Assembly (NCBI GenBank): GCA_964495705.1
Contig: CAZBWS010000001.1
Coordinates: forward strand, 1 to 64,000
From: CAZBWS01 sp964495705
GTDB lineage: Bacteria > Pseudomonadota > Gammaproteobacteria > HTCC5015
Direction: 5' to 3'
Length of the DNA: 64,000 bases
The position numbers were made by a program, and so were the translations under genes. This document shows positions 43,214 through 51,683 of the stretch, piece by piece; position 1 is the stretch's first letter, and the number at the start of each line of letters is the position of its first letter. The notes beneath the pieces are model-generated. The model saw only the letters and a list, made by a program, of their open reading frames with translations. It ran no database searches and was not told the DNA's origin.

Positions 43214-44335
43214 TTACGGCTTAACGTATTCCGCAATTTCTAAGCCGAAGCCCGCCAGCCCGTGAAAGGACTTAGGCGCCGACATCAAGTTCATTTTACT
43301 CACGCCTAAGTCTGACAAGATTTGTGCACCTACGCCATAGGCCCATAAATATTCAGGGGCGACGGAGCGCTGCTTGCCCGTGTCATCCTTCGGTGCGGCA
43401 GTACTGTCTTCGTTGTGGGCTTTTAGCTGATCTAGCCAGTCAACCGGTGTAGAGGTTTCACGCAGTAAAACAATCACGCCTGTGCCCGCTTCTTGTACAC
43501 GCTGCATAGCGTCGTGTAGAGGCCAACCGTGGCCCTTGGTCGCAGATAGCGTATCGTGCAGTGGGTGCTCAACATGCACGCGCACCAAGCAAGGCTCGTC
43601 CGCTTTGATGTCACCCTTAACTAAAGCCATGTGGGTTTGGTTTTTAATCGTGTCGGTATAGGCGTGCAACTGAAAATCGCCAAACTCTGTAGAGAATGGT
43701 GCAGTATGCGCTGGCTCAACCGTGCGCTCGTTTTCTACGCGATAGCGGATGAGGTCTTCGATGGAGCCAATTTTCAGGCCGTGCTTCTCGCCGAAAATCT
43801 CTAAGTCATCGCGGCGCGCCATAGTGCCGTCGTCATTTAGGATTTCAACAATCACCGAAGACGGCTCGCAACCCGCAAGGCGTGCATAGTCACAACCCGC
43901 CTCCGTGTGACCTGCACGCACCAGCACACCACCTTCACGCGCCATTAGCGGGAAGATGTGGCCAGGCTGAATAATATCTTCTGGAGTTGCATCGCGCTTC
44001 ACTGCAGCTAATACCGTCACGGCACGATCGCCAGCGGATATACCCGTCGTCACACCTTCAGCGGCTTCGATAGAAACAGTAAAGTTAGTTGCGTGGTGCG
44101 CTTCGCCCTGCTGTGCCATTAATGGCAAGTTTAGCTGCTTACAGCGCTGCTCTGTGAGCGTGGCGCAGATCAAGCCGCGCCCATAAGTAGCCATGAAATT
44201 AATCGCTTCTGGAGTCACATGCTCCGAAGCCATCAATAAATCACCTTCATTTTCACGATCTTCATCATCTACGATGATGACCATTTTACCCTGACGCAGG
44301 TCTTCGATAATTTCGTCAACGGAGTTAAAGGCCAT
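43214..44335 (-). CDS. ribB: 3,4-dihydroxy-2-butanone-4-phosphate synthase fused to a degenerate GTP cyclohydrolase II domain (RibBX)
   Basis: 373 residues. The N-terminal domain (1 to about 205) is a complete DHBP synthase with VDDEDRENEGDL, DRAVTV, and RAGHTEAGCDYARLAG. The C-terminal domain follows GTP cyclohydrolase II in outline but lacks its zinc cysteines: where active RibA has an SxCLTGD...RCDCG stretch this protein reads HVEHPLHDTLSATKGHG. Such RibBX fusions are known in Proteobacteria, where a separate ribA provides the cyclohydrolase; none is in this window. No FMN riboswitch is visible upstream. Confidence 0.92.
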   Translation of the reverse strand: MAFNSVDEIIEDLRQGKMVIIVDDEDRENEGDLLMASEHVTPEAINFMATYGRGLICATLTEQRCKQLNLPLMAQQGEAHHATNFTVSIEAAEGVTTGISAGDRAVTVLAAVKRDATPEDIIQPGHIFPLMAREGGVLVRAGHTEAGCDYARLAGCEPSSVIVEILNDDGTMARRDDLEIFGEKHGLKIGSIEDLIRYRVENERTVEPAHTAPFSTEFGDFQLHAYTDTIKNQTHMALVKGDIKADEPCLVRVHVEHPLHDTLSATKGHGWPLHDAMQRVQEAGTGVIVLLRETSTPVDWLDQLKAHNEDSTAAPKDDTGKQRSVAPEYLWAYGVGAQILSDLGVSKMNLMSAPKSFHGLAGFGLEIAEYVKP

Positions 44336-44409
44336 GTGGCTACCTATTTGTTAAAGAGCTAATTGGAATGTTGCGGGCATTTTACTAGAAAACGCGCCAA
44401 GAGACTATC

Positions 44410-44509
44410 NNNNNNNNNNNNNNNNNNNNNNNNNNNNNNNNNNNNNNNNNNNNNNNNNNNNNNNNNNNNNNNNNNNNNNNNNNNNNNNNNNNNNNNNNNN
44501 NNNNNNNNN
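44410..44509. other. Assembly gap, artefactual (100 N)
   Basis: 44355-44409 equals 44510-44564 over 55 bases. It is intergenic, upstream of ribBX. The true intergenic distance to the gene at 44720 is therefore about 229 bp. Confidence 0.9.
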
Positions 44510-44623
44510 AGAGCTAATTGGAATGTTGCGGGCATTTTACTAGAAAACGCGCCAAGAGACTATCTAGATTAAGTCAGCGTCACAGAGACGCAAAGACACA
44601 GAGGGAGAATGAGCGACATAGGC

Positions 44624-44670
44624 TTATGCGGATAGGCTAAAAATAAGACTTTTTCAGCCTATCCGCATTA
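44624..44670. repeat. Inverted pair of the 13-base repeat, terminator-like
   Basis: ATGCGGATAGGCT (44626-44638) and its exact complement (44656-44668) form a 13-bp stem with a 17-nt loop. It is 50 bp downstream of the stop of the minus-strand gene ending at 44720. A second common intergenic word, CACAGAG, occurs just beside it (44581, 44598). Confidence 0.8.
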
Positions 44671-44719
44671 CAACATGACTCCGGATACGGGCGCGGAATT
44701 GCAAGAGAGATGTAAACCC

Positions 44720-45376
44720 TCATGCCTCCTTCTCAAACCCCAGTAAAATAAATAAACATTTATCACCCCCGTACCACTCCCCACATTCGGCAGAATTGGG
44801 TTTTTTCCGCCCCAAAAAGGCATACTTTCCTGTAAGGTGATTTGATAATGCGTTAAAGGCCTCATCTTTACTGCCAGCCAACACGAATACATTTACTGTT
44901 TTTTCGGAGTCGTATTCGAACAAGCCAGGCAATTGTGGAGTCACGTTAATTGAATATCGCTTATGTACCCTACTTGCCTTAATGAGGTCTCCATCCTTAA
45001 TTTTCAGTGGTTTGATTGCAACTAATTTTATTTTATCCGACGACGGTATATCCATCCCCCTAACATCAACTTTAAGCGGGCCACTGCTTTCCTCAACACC
45101 TAGCACGCCTTCAGCTCCCCCCTTCTTGAAAAAAGCATCAAAACCTTCAGACGATTTTTTCTTATTAATTTTGTTTTTACATTGAGTACAAATAGTTAAA
45201 TTCTTGCCCTGGTGTTCCAATGGATGCTTTTGGGCGCGCTCAGAAAATTCCACTCCACAGACTTCACAGTCAAACACTGTATTAATAAAAGATACAACCA
45301 ATATAGCAATTCCAACAACAACCCCAAAAGCAACACAAAAGGCGATCAACTTGAAAGCTCCAATAACTTCGTCCAT
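44720..45376 (-). CDS. Membrane protein with zinc-finger-like cysteines inserted in the riboflavin gene cluster
   Basis: 218 residues. One N-terminal membrane helix (about 9-32) is followed by CEVCGVEF and, 25 residues on, CTQCKNK, a likely zinc ribbon. Then comes a Lys/Ser linker and a beta-rich C-terminal domain of about 130 residues. ATG with AGGAG upstream. It interrupts the usual ribE-ribBX order, has no visible link to flavin synthesis, and is bordered by repeat words, so it looks like an insertion. Family not recognised. Confidence 0.6.
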   Translation of the reverse strand: MDEVIGAFKLIAFCVAFGVVVGIAILVVSFINTVFDCEVCGVEFSERAQKHPLEHQGKNLTICTQCKNKINKKKSSEGFDAFFKKGGAEGVLGVEESSGPLKVDVRGMDIPSSDKIKLVAIKPLKIKDGDLIKASRVHKRYSINVTPQLPGLFEYDSEKTVNVFVLAGSKDEAFNALSNHLTGKYAFLGRKKPNSAECGEWYGGDKCLFILLGFEKEA

Positions 45377-45401
45377 TACCCTGCTCCTCCTTTTATTCGT
45401 C

Positions 45402-46064
45402 TTATTTTAGAAAGCCCGCACTAGCTAAACTCTCAAGCGACACACCCTGAGCCACACCCTTCTCTGCGGCCTTATCACCCAATAATAAACGCTCTAGATA
45501 GCGAGCAATCAAATCCACTTCCAAGTTTACCTGTGTACCCGCTGAATAAGTGCCCATCACTGTTTCTTGTAGCGTATGGGGCACAATATTCAAGCCAAAC
45601 TCATTCCCGTCCACGTGGTTTACAGTCAGGCTAGTACCATCAACCGTGATAGAGCCTTTAGCCGCAATATACTTGGCCAACTCTTTCGGGGCTCTCAGTA
45701 CAAAACGCCAAGAACGGCCGTCTTGCTTAACCGACAACACCTCCCCAAGGCCATCTACATGACCCGATACTATATGCCCACCAAAGTGCGTCTCTGGTGT
45801 CATGGCTTTTTCCAGGTTGACCGACTGACCGACTTTCCAATCACCGACAGAAGTGCAATCCAATGTCTCGCGCGACACGTCCGCCCAAAAGCCATCGCTG
45901 GGCAGCTCAACTGCCGTTAGGCAAACACCATTGGTGGCAATGCTATCGCCCAAGGCAACATTGTTAACTTGCAGCTTGCCTGCCTTGATATACAGACGTA
46001 CATCGCCGCCCTTGGGTTGAATAGCGGCGATTTCGCCGATGGATTGAATGATGCCAGTGAACAT
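45402..46064 (-). CDS. ribE: Riboflavin synthase alpha chain
   Basis: 220 residues, two similar lumazine-binding barrels. It starts MFTGIIQSIGEI and repeats the layout as VSGHVDGLGEV in the second barrel; GVCLTAVE and TVDGTSLTVN are the paired active-site strands. Converts two lumazines into riboflavin. It lies 9 bp after ribD. Called ribC in some species. Confidence 0.95.
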   Translation of the reverse strand: MFTGIIQSIGEIAAIQPKGGDVRLYIKAGKLQVNNVALGDSIATNGVCLTAVELPSDGFWADVSRETLDCTSVGDWKVGQSVNLEKAMTPETHFGGHIVSGHVDGLGEVLSVKQDGRSWRFVLRAPKELAKYIAAKGSITVDGTSLTVNHVDGNEFGLNIVPHTLQETVMGTYSAGTQVNLEVDLIARYLERLLLGDKAAEKGVAQGVSLESLASAGFLK

Positions 46065-46073
46065 AAACTTACT

Positions 46074-47180
46074 CTATAAAAAATTTAAAACCATGCGAAC
46101 ATCTTCACCTACACGGCCCATTGAGCTTATCTGTATTGATCGCTTGTCTACCATCTTATCAATAGACAAGTCCAACAGTGGTCGCGCCGCTCCCCCCATA
46201 AAACAGGGTGCCATATAATAAACCATTTCATCCACTAACTGAGCCTGCACAAAGGCAGCAGCTAGTTTTGCACCACACTCTACATGACATTCGTTAATAT
46301 CGCGCTTCGCCAGCTCGGCCATGACAGCGGTTAAGTTCAGGCCATTTTTATCGCTATCAATTAAAACAACCTCTACTCCGATAGATTGCAGGGCTTTCAC
46401 TCGCTCAGAGTCAGCTGATATACCAGCAAATATAAGCACCTGCCCTTCTACATTAATGATCTTGGCATCTAGAGGGGTTTGTAACTGACTATCCAAGATA
46501 ATGCGGATAGGTTGCTGTGACGGTTTTGCATACGGCGCTGGCACTTCGTAACGAACATTTAAACTAGGGTCATCCGCCAACACAGTGCCTATACCTGTGA
46601 TAATCGCATCAGCCTGGGCACGCAAACGCTGTACATCTTGGCGCGCCTCTGGGCCGGTAATCCATACACTATCGCCATCTGCCATGGCTGTGCGACCATC
46701 CAAACTGCCTGCCATCTTTAAACGCACAAAGGGGCGCTGCTGTGACATGCGAGTGATAAAGCCAGGGTTTAATGCCTTGGCCTGAACTTCCATCAAACCG
46801 CTGGCGGTTGCGATGCCCGCCTCTTCCAATAATTTAAGACCGCGACCTGAAACTTGTGGATTAGGATCGACCATTGCAGCTATGACTTTTGCCACACCGG
46901 CTTCTATCAAACCCTTGGCGCAGGGTGGTGTGCGCCCTTGATGAGAACATGGCTCCAAGGTCACATAAGCAGTAGCACCTTTGGCCTTATCACCCGCCTG
47001 CGCTAGCGCATTCACTTCCGCATGGCCCTGCCCTGCGCGCTCGTGAAAGCCTTCACCAACCACTTCGCCACCTGCCACAATCACACAGCCCACCCGAGGA
47101 TTTGGGTGGGTGCTAAAACGACCGCGCTCTGCTAATTGCAGAGCGCGAGCCATGTAATGATGGTCGTCGAGGTTAAACAA
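46074..47180 (-). CDS. ribD: Bifunctional deaminase/reductase of riboflavin synthesis
   Basis: 368 residues. The N-terminal deaminase domain has the zinc motif HAEVNAL and PCSHQGRTPPC (about 50-85). The C-terminal reductase domain begins with RPFVRLKMAGSLDGRTA. The start is a TTG directly after the nrdR stop; an ATG nine codons in (47151-47153, MARALQ) is the alternative and matches the family start less well. Contains one ATGCGGATA word (46501). Confidence 0.94.
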   Translation of the reverse strand: MFNLDDHHYMARALQLAERGRFSTHPNPRVGCVIVAGGEVVGEGFHERAGQGHAEVNALAQAGDKAKGATAYVTLEPCSHQGRTPPCAKGLIEAGVAKVIAAMVDPNPQVSGRGLKLLEEAGIATASGLMEVQAKALNPGFITRMSQQRPFVRLKMAGSLDGRTAMADGDSVWITGPEARQDVQRLRAQADAIITGIGTVLADDPSLNVRYEVPAPYAKPSQQPIRIILDSQLQTPLDAKIINVEGQVLIFAGISADSERVKALQSIGVEVVLIDSDKNGLNLTAVMAELAKRDINECHVECGAKLAAAFVQAQLVDEMVYYMAPCFMGGAARPLLDLSIDKMVDKRSIQISSMGRVGEDVRMVLNFL

Positions 47181-47681
47181 CTATTCCTCATCCAACAAAG
47201 AAATCTGATTTCTACGCTCTTCAGGCGTCGGCTCATTTTCTAAGTTGCCAATCACTTCCTTAAAGGCACTAATGTCTTCAAAGCTGAGGTAAACGGAAGC
47301 AAAGCGAATATAGGCAACATGGTCTAGCTTGCGCAGCTCGTGCATGACTAGCTCTCCGACTTTGCGTGAAGGCACCTCCCGCTCCCCTGCCGCTAATAGC
47401 TTACGCTTTATATGCGCAATGGATGTCTCGGTATCTTCCGTACTAACGGGGCGCTTTTCTAATGCGCGATGTACACCATCTCGAAGTTTTTGTTCAATAA
47501 AAGGCTCACGCGTATCATCTGTCTTAACAACACGAGGCATAGACAGTTCAGCTGTCTCGTAAGAGGTAAATCGCTCTGAGCACTTTAAACACTCACGACG
47601 ACGGCGAACTTTTTCACCATCATTGGCTAAGCGTGAATCAATGACCTTAGTATCGTTGGCTCCGCAGAAGGGACAGCGCAT
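47181..47681 (-). CDS. nrdR: Transcriptional repressor NrdR
   Basis: 166 residues. Zinc ribbon with MRCPFCGANDTKVIDSR and RRRECLKCSERFTSYE, then an ATP-cone domain (about 49-140). Represses ribonucleotide reductase genes in response to nucleotide levels. A TACTATATATGTG stretch just upstream (47722) resembles one half of an NrdR box, but a proper pair is not clear. The nrdR-ribD junction has no spacer. Confidence 0.96.
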   Translation of the reverse strand: MRCPFCGANDTKVIDSRLANDGEKVRRRRECLKCSERFTSYETAELSMPRVVKTDDTREPFIEQKLRDGVHRALEKRPVSTEDTETSIAHIKRKLLAAGEREVPSRKVGELVMHELRKLDHVAYIRFASVYLSFEDISAFKEVIGNLENEPTPEERRNQISLLDEE

Positions 47682-47749
47682 AGTGTTATCTCTATATTTT
47701 GTAGGTGAAAAGTACCGTAGCTACTATATATGTGCAACCAGCAAATAAC

Positions 47750-47775
47750 AAAAAAAGCAGGCCGAAGCCTGCTCT
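47750..47775 (-). terminator. Intrinsic terminator of glyA
   Basis: On the minus strand AGCAGGC-TTCG-GCCTGCT, a stable UUCG-type loop, is followed by TTTTTT. It is 50 bp after the glyA stop and downstream of the inverted repeat pair at 47789. Confidence 0.88.
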
Positions 47776-47788
47776 TTTAAAATCTTGG

Positions 47789-47817
47789 ATGCGGATAAGC
47801 TCTCAGCCCATCCGCAT
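47789..47817. repeat. Inverted pair of the 13-base repeat at the glyA 3' end
   Basis: ATGCGGATAAGCT and AGCCCATCCGCAT form an 11-of-13 match stem with a 3-nt loop, 8 bp after the glyA stop. The tight loop makes it a likely extra transcript-end hairpin. Confidence 0.8.
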
Positions 47818-47824
47818 TAATCCA

Positions 47825-49084
47825 TTATGACTCTGGGTAAACCGGGAAACGAGCACAAAGCTCAAGCACTTTCTGCTTTACTTCAGCTTGAACAGATTCA
47901 TTTTCCACATCGTCCATCACATCACACATCCAGCCCGTCAGCTGAGTGATTTCAGCTTCTTTAAAGCCACGTGAGGTTACCGCAGGTGTGCCGACACGGA
48001 TGCCACTGGTCACAAAGGGTGACTGCGGGTCATTCGGCACAGCATTTTTATTGACGGTGATATTCGCCGCACCTAGTGCTGCGTCTACCGCTTTACCTGT
48101 GACACCCTTGGCTATTAGGTCTACCAACAACAAGTGATTTTCTGTACCACCTGATACGATATTGTAACCACGTTCAATCATCACTGCCGCCATAGTTTTG
48201 GCGTTGGTGATAACTTGGGCTTGATAGTCTTTGTACTCTGGAAGCAAGGCTTCCTTGAACGCGACCGCCTTGGCGGCAATCACGTGCATCAACGGGCCAC
48301 CCTGTGTACCTGGGAATACCCAGAAGTTAAGCTTCTTGTTAATTTCTTCATCGTCGTTGGCCAAGATCAAACCGCCACGAGGGCCACGCAATGTTTTATG
48401 TGTAGTTGTCGTTACTACATCCGCAATGCCAACAGGTGAAGGATATAGACCAGCCGCCACCAGACCAGCAACGTGGGCGATATCGCAGAACAAGTACGCG
48501 CCAACTTTATCGGCAATCTCACGCATACGCGCCCAGTCAACGACCTGAGAATAAGCGGAGAAGCCGCCGACCAACATTTTTGGCTTGTGCTCAACCGCTA
48601 GCGCTTCCATCTCATCATAATCAATCAAACCCGTCTCAGGGTTAAGGCCGTACTGTACTGAGTTAAACACCTTACCCGAAAAGTTCACCTTAGCACCGTG
48701 GGTCAAGTGCCCTCCGTGGGCCAAGCTCATGCCCATTACGGTGTCGCCCGCCTGTAGCAAAGAGAAGTAAACTGCAGCATTGGCCTGCGAGCCAGAGTGT
48801 GGCTGTACATTAGCGTACTTAGCACCAAACAGTTCTTTAGCGCGGTCGATCGCCAATTGCTCGGCAATATCCACATGCTCGCAGCCACCATAGTAGCGCT
48901 TGCCAGGGTAACCTTCTGCATACTTGTTCGTTAACTGGCTGCCTTGGGCTTCCATCACACGAGGGCTGGTATAGTTTTCAGAGGCAATCAGTTCAATATG
49001 CTCTTCTTGACGTACATTTTCAGCAGAAATAGCGTCTGCTAGCACATCGTCAAAGCCGGCCAATGTCATTTTTTTGTTGAACAT
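47825..49084 (-). CDS. glyA: Serine hydroxymethyltransferase
   Basis: 419 residues. PLP enzyme converting serine and tetrahydrofolate to glycine and methylene-THF. VVTTTTHKTLRGPRGG holds the PLP lysine. HIELIASENYTSPRVMEAQGSQLTNKYAEGYPGKRYYGG near the start, cited by its ASENY and YPGKRYYGG cores, is complete. Length is normal. The leader carries a long inverted repeat (see 49109). It is separated from nrdR by two hairpins. Confidence 0.97.
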   Translation of the reverse strand: MFNKKMTLAGFDDVLADAISAENVRQEEHIELIASENYTSPRVMEAQGSQLTNKYAEGYPGKRYYGGCEHVDIAEQLAIDRAKELFGAKYANVQPHSGSQANAAVYFSLLQAGDTVMGMSLAHGGHLTHGAKVNFSGKVFNSVQYGLNPETGLIDYDEMEALAVEHKPKMLVGGFSAYSQVVDWARMREIADKVGAYLFCDIAHVAGLVAAGLYPSPVGIADVVTTTTHKTLRGPRGGLILANDDEEINKKLNFWVFPGTQGGPLMHVIAAKAVAFKEALLPEYKDYQAQVITNAKTMAAVMIERGYNIVSGGTENHLLLVDLIAKGVTGKAVDAALGAANITVNKNAVPNDPQSPFVTSGIRVGTPAVTSRGFKEAEITQLTGWMCDVMDDVENESVQAEVKQKVLELCARFPVYPES

Positions 49085-49108
49085 AGTAGTACTCCACAGT
49101 GGGTAAGA

Positions 49109-49153
49109 AATTTAGACAAAATACTCACTCTAATCAGGTAGTTTGTCTAAATT
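49109..49153. promoter_or_regulatory. 12-bp inverted repeat in the glyA leader
   Basis: AATTTAGACAAA (49109-49120) and TTTGTCTAAATT (49142-49153) are perfect complements separated by 21 nt, 25 bp before the glyA ATG. An operator for a dimeric regulator or an mRNA leader hairpin are both possible. It does not look like a glycine or other riboswitch. Confidence 0.6.
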
Positions 49154-49324
49154 GCCTAAATAAAAAGTAATATAAGCTTTCGAGCGAGGGATTTTACGCC
49201 AAAGATCGCCGCTAGGCTTGTAGAATTTGTCACATTTGACTTAAAAAATAGTCATGTTGAGCATTTTATGCGCCTCAATGCTCGAAACAGACCATTACTT
49301 CATTTTTCCGCGCTCTTTTCTGCG

Positions 49325-49330
49325 TATAAT
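49325..49330 (+). promoter_or_regulatory. Possible -10 element for the gene at 49389
   Basis: TATAAT lies 58 bp before the ATG. The region 17-18 bp upstream is only T-rich, so the -35 is poor. The rest of the glyA-49389 intergenic region holds a GAGCATT/AATGCTC pair (49259-49283) of unclear meaning. Confidence 0.3.
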
Positions 49331-49388
49331 CGCCAGCATAGCTACACTTAATTTACATAGCAGCAGTAAAAACTTGGAATAACCGAAA

Positions 49389-49931
49389 ATGGCACGAGCA
49401 AGTATCACCAAAGACCAGCAAAAAGAATTGGTCACGGCACTAAAGAGAATGAAAGTTCCACAGGCGTCTATTGACGCTCTGATCTCGAGTACTCATGGGT
49501 CAAACACACATAAAGCCTTTCGCCAAGGTAAGAAAATAAATAGCGTAGACGGAAAATGGGTCATTAATTTTGGCTCAAAATGGGCGAAGCCTGCCGAAGA
49601 AGCAAAAACCGCTCGCCCTGCTGAAGAGCGCGCGGTGCAGCAACATAAAATTCAGGCATCAGAAAAACCTAACGAAACTCTAGAAGTTCCAACTATTGAT
49701 GAATCTATGTTGCCAGACTCACCTGCCATCGAAATAGATATGCCAGACCTTGGCTCTGACCAAGATAATGGCGGCCAAGCAGCAAACCCTCAACAGGGCC
49801 AAAACTTAATCATGGTCTCATTCCAGCTAGAGAAAGAATATCTGCTGGAAATGCAAAAAATTGCCGCCAAACAAGGCATCAATATCAATATGCTAAGCCG
49901 CTTAGCCATTAAGCGATTTTTAGGCAAATAA
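49389..49931 (+). CDS. Hypothetical protein with ribbon-helix-helix-like C-terminus
   Basis: 180 residues. The N-terminus is basic and helical with NFGSKWAKP, the middle (about 65-135) is acidic, Pro/Gln-rich and probably disordered, and the last 45 residues read LIMVSFQLEKEYLLEMQKIA then NINMLSRLAIKRFLG. This is a strand followed by two helices, like a ribbon-helix-helix DNA-binding unit. It is divergent from glyA, separated by 47 bp from ettA. A transcription factor is a reasonable but unproven guess; no specific family recognised. Confidence 0.55.
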   Translation: MARASITKDQQKELVTALKRMKVPQASIDALISSTHGSNTHKAFRQGKKINSVDGKWVINFGSKWAKPAEEAKTARPAEERAVQQHKIQASEKPNETLEVPTIDESMLPDSPAIEIDMPDLGSDQDNGGQAANPQQGQNLIMVSFQLEKEYLLEMQKIAAKQGININMLSRLAIKRFLGK

Positions 49932-49977
49932 AGCCCCCTTTTAGAATATCTTTCACCTTATATAATAGAGACACTCC

Positions 49978-51642
49978 ATGGCTCAATACGTCTATACAAT
50001 GAATGGCTTAGGCAAAGTCGTTCCTCCTAACAAATACATTCTTAAAGACATCTACCTCAACTTCTTCCCTGGGGCCAAAATTGGCGTACTCGGTTACAAC
50101 GGTGCGGGTAAGTCTACCTTATTGAAAATCATGGCGGGGTTGGATAAAGACATCGTCGGTGAAGCTCGGCCTATGGCGGACTTAAAAATCGGCTATCTGG
50201 CGCAAGAACCAGAGCTAGATGAAAGCCTAGATGTGCGCGGCAATGTGGAAGCGGGCTTAGTTGAAATCAACGCCGCCCAAGCACGCTTGGAAGAAGTCTA
50301 TGCCGCCTATGCCGAAGAAGGCGCCGACTTTGACGCCCTCGCCGCTGAGCAAGCCCGTTTAGAAAACATTCTTCAAGCAGGTGATGCACACAATTTAGAT
50401 CACAAACTAGAAATTGCCGCTGACGCCCTGCGTCTACCACCTTGGGATGCAGATGTCTCCAAGCTATCCGGCGGTGAGAAACGCCGTGTGGCGCTGTGCA
50501 AATTATTGCTATCAGCTCCAGAAATGCTGATCTTGGACGAGCCGACTAACCACCTCGACGCTGAATCCGTGGCTTGGCTAGAGCGCTTCCTACACGATTA
50601 CGCAGGCACGGTAGTCGCTGTAACACACGACCGTTATTTCTTAGATAATGTGGCAGGCTGGATTCTAGAGCTTGATCGCGGCCAAGGTATTCCCTGGGAA
50701 GGCAACTACTCTTCTTGGTTAGATCAAAAAAGCCAACGCCTAGCGATTGAAGAGAAACAAGAAGGCTCGCGCATCAAGTCCATGAAAGAAGAATTGGAGT
50801 GGGTTCGTCAAAACCCTAAGGGGCGCCAAGCTAAGAGTAAAGCGCGTATGAAACGCTTTGAAGAGCTCTCCTCCAGCGACTTCCAAAAGCGCAACGAAAC
50901 TCAATCACTCTACATTCCACCTGGGCCACGCCTTGGTAACAATGTGATAGAGTTAGACGGCGTAAGTAAGGCCTACGACGATCGCCTACTCTATGAAAAC
51001 CTCAGCTTCCGCCTGCCGCCCGGTGGCATCGTCGGTGTAATTGGCCCCAATGGTGTAGGTAAAACGACCCTATTCAAGATGCTGACGGGGGACGAGCAAC
51101 CGACCACAGGTACCGTCACCGTCGGCGAGAGCGTACACATTGCTCACGTTGATCAGAGCCGTGATGCATTGGCGGATGATAAAACCGTGTTTGAAGAAAT
51201 ATCCGACGGACTGGATACCATTCAAGTGGGCACTTATGAAGTCGCCTCGCGCTCCTATGTGGGCCGCTTCAACTTCAAGGGCGGCGACCAGCAAAAACGC
51301 ATCGGCGACCTGTCTGGTGGTGAAAGAAACCGCGTTCACCTCGCCAAACTGCTGAAAAGCGGTGGCAACCTATTGCTGCTCGATGAACCCACCAACGACC
51401 TTGACGTAGAAACCCTACGTGCACTCGAAGACGCCCTACTCAACTTCCCTGGCTGCGCCGTGGTCATCTCCCACGACCGCTGGTTCCTAGACCGCATCGC
51501 CACGCATATGATCGCTTTTGAGAACGACGGCGAGGTCGTGTTCTTTGAGGGTAACTATGCGGAGTACGAAGAAGACTTGAAACGTCGTAAGGGAGAGGAA
51601 GCCGCCAATCCTAAGCGGATGAAGTTTAAGAAGCTTAAATAG
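49978..51642 (+). CDS. ettA: Energy-dependent translational throttle protein EttA
   Basis: 554-residue ABC-F ATPase with no membrane helices. It has two nucleotide-binding domains: Walker A GYNGAGKST (about 40) and GPNGVGKTT (about 355), and signature LSGGEKRR and LSGGERNR. The linker (about 240-320) with the KQEGSRIKSMKEELEWVRQNPKGRQ-type helix pair, cited by its core EELEWVR, is that of EttA, which binds the ribosomal E site and gates the first peptide bond according to energy charge. Length matches E. coli. Confidence 0.96.
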   Translation: MAQYVYTMNGLGKVVPPNKYILKDIYLNFFPGAKIGVLGYNGAGKSTLLKIMAGLDKDIVGEARPMADLKIGYLAQEPELDESLDVRGNVEAGLVEINAAQARLEEVYAAYAEEGADFDALAAEQARLENILQAGDAHNLDHKLEIAADALRLPPWDADVSKLSGGEKRRVALCKLLLSAPEMLILDEPTNHLDAESVAWLERFLHDYAGTVVAVTHDRYFLDNVAGWILELDRGQGIPWEGNYSSWLDQKSQRLAIEEKQEGSRIKSMKEELEWVRQNPKGRQAKSKARMKRFEELSSSDFQKRNETQSLYIPPGPRLGNNVIELDGVSKAYDDRLLYENLSFRLPPGGIVGVIGPNGVGKTTLFKMLTGDEQPTTGTVTVGESVHIAHVDQSRDALADDKTVFEEISDGLDTIQVGTYEVASRSYVGRFNFKGGDQQKRIGDLSGGERNRVHLAKLLKSGGNLLLLDEPTNDLDVETLRALEDALLNFPGCAVVISHDRWFLDRIATHMIAFENDGEVVFFEGNYAEYEEDLKRRKGEEAANPKRMKFKKLK

Positions 51643-51647
51643 TTTTG

Positions 51648-51680
51648 TATGCGGATGGGCTGTGGGAGCCTATCCGCATA
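51648..51680. repeat. Inverted pair of the 13-base repeat at the ettA 3' end
   Basis: TATGCGGATGGGCT and AGCCTATCCGCATA match in 13 of 14 positions with a 5-nt loop, starting 6 bp after the ettA stop. A GGGAGC word near it recurs at 51829. A terminator role is likely from position and stem strength, although no T-tract follows. Confidence 0.8.
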
Positions 51681-51683
51681 TAT

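Noticed and set aside
44336..44719. FMN riboswitch before ribBX
   Set aside because: No RFN-like conserved blocks could be found on the minus strand; the region holds only the false gap and repeat words.
47720..47735. NrdR box upstream of nrdR
   Set aside because: CTACTATATATGTG matches only part of the consensus and no second box at the proper spacing is present.
49085..49388. Glycine riboswitch before glyA
   Set aside because: Only the long inverted repeat is seen; no tandem aptamer-like structure.
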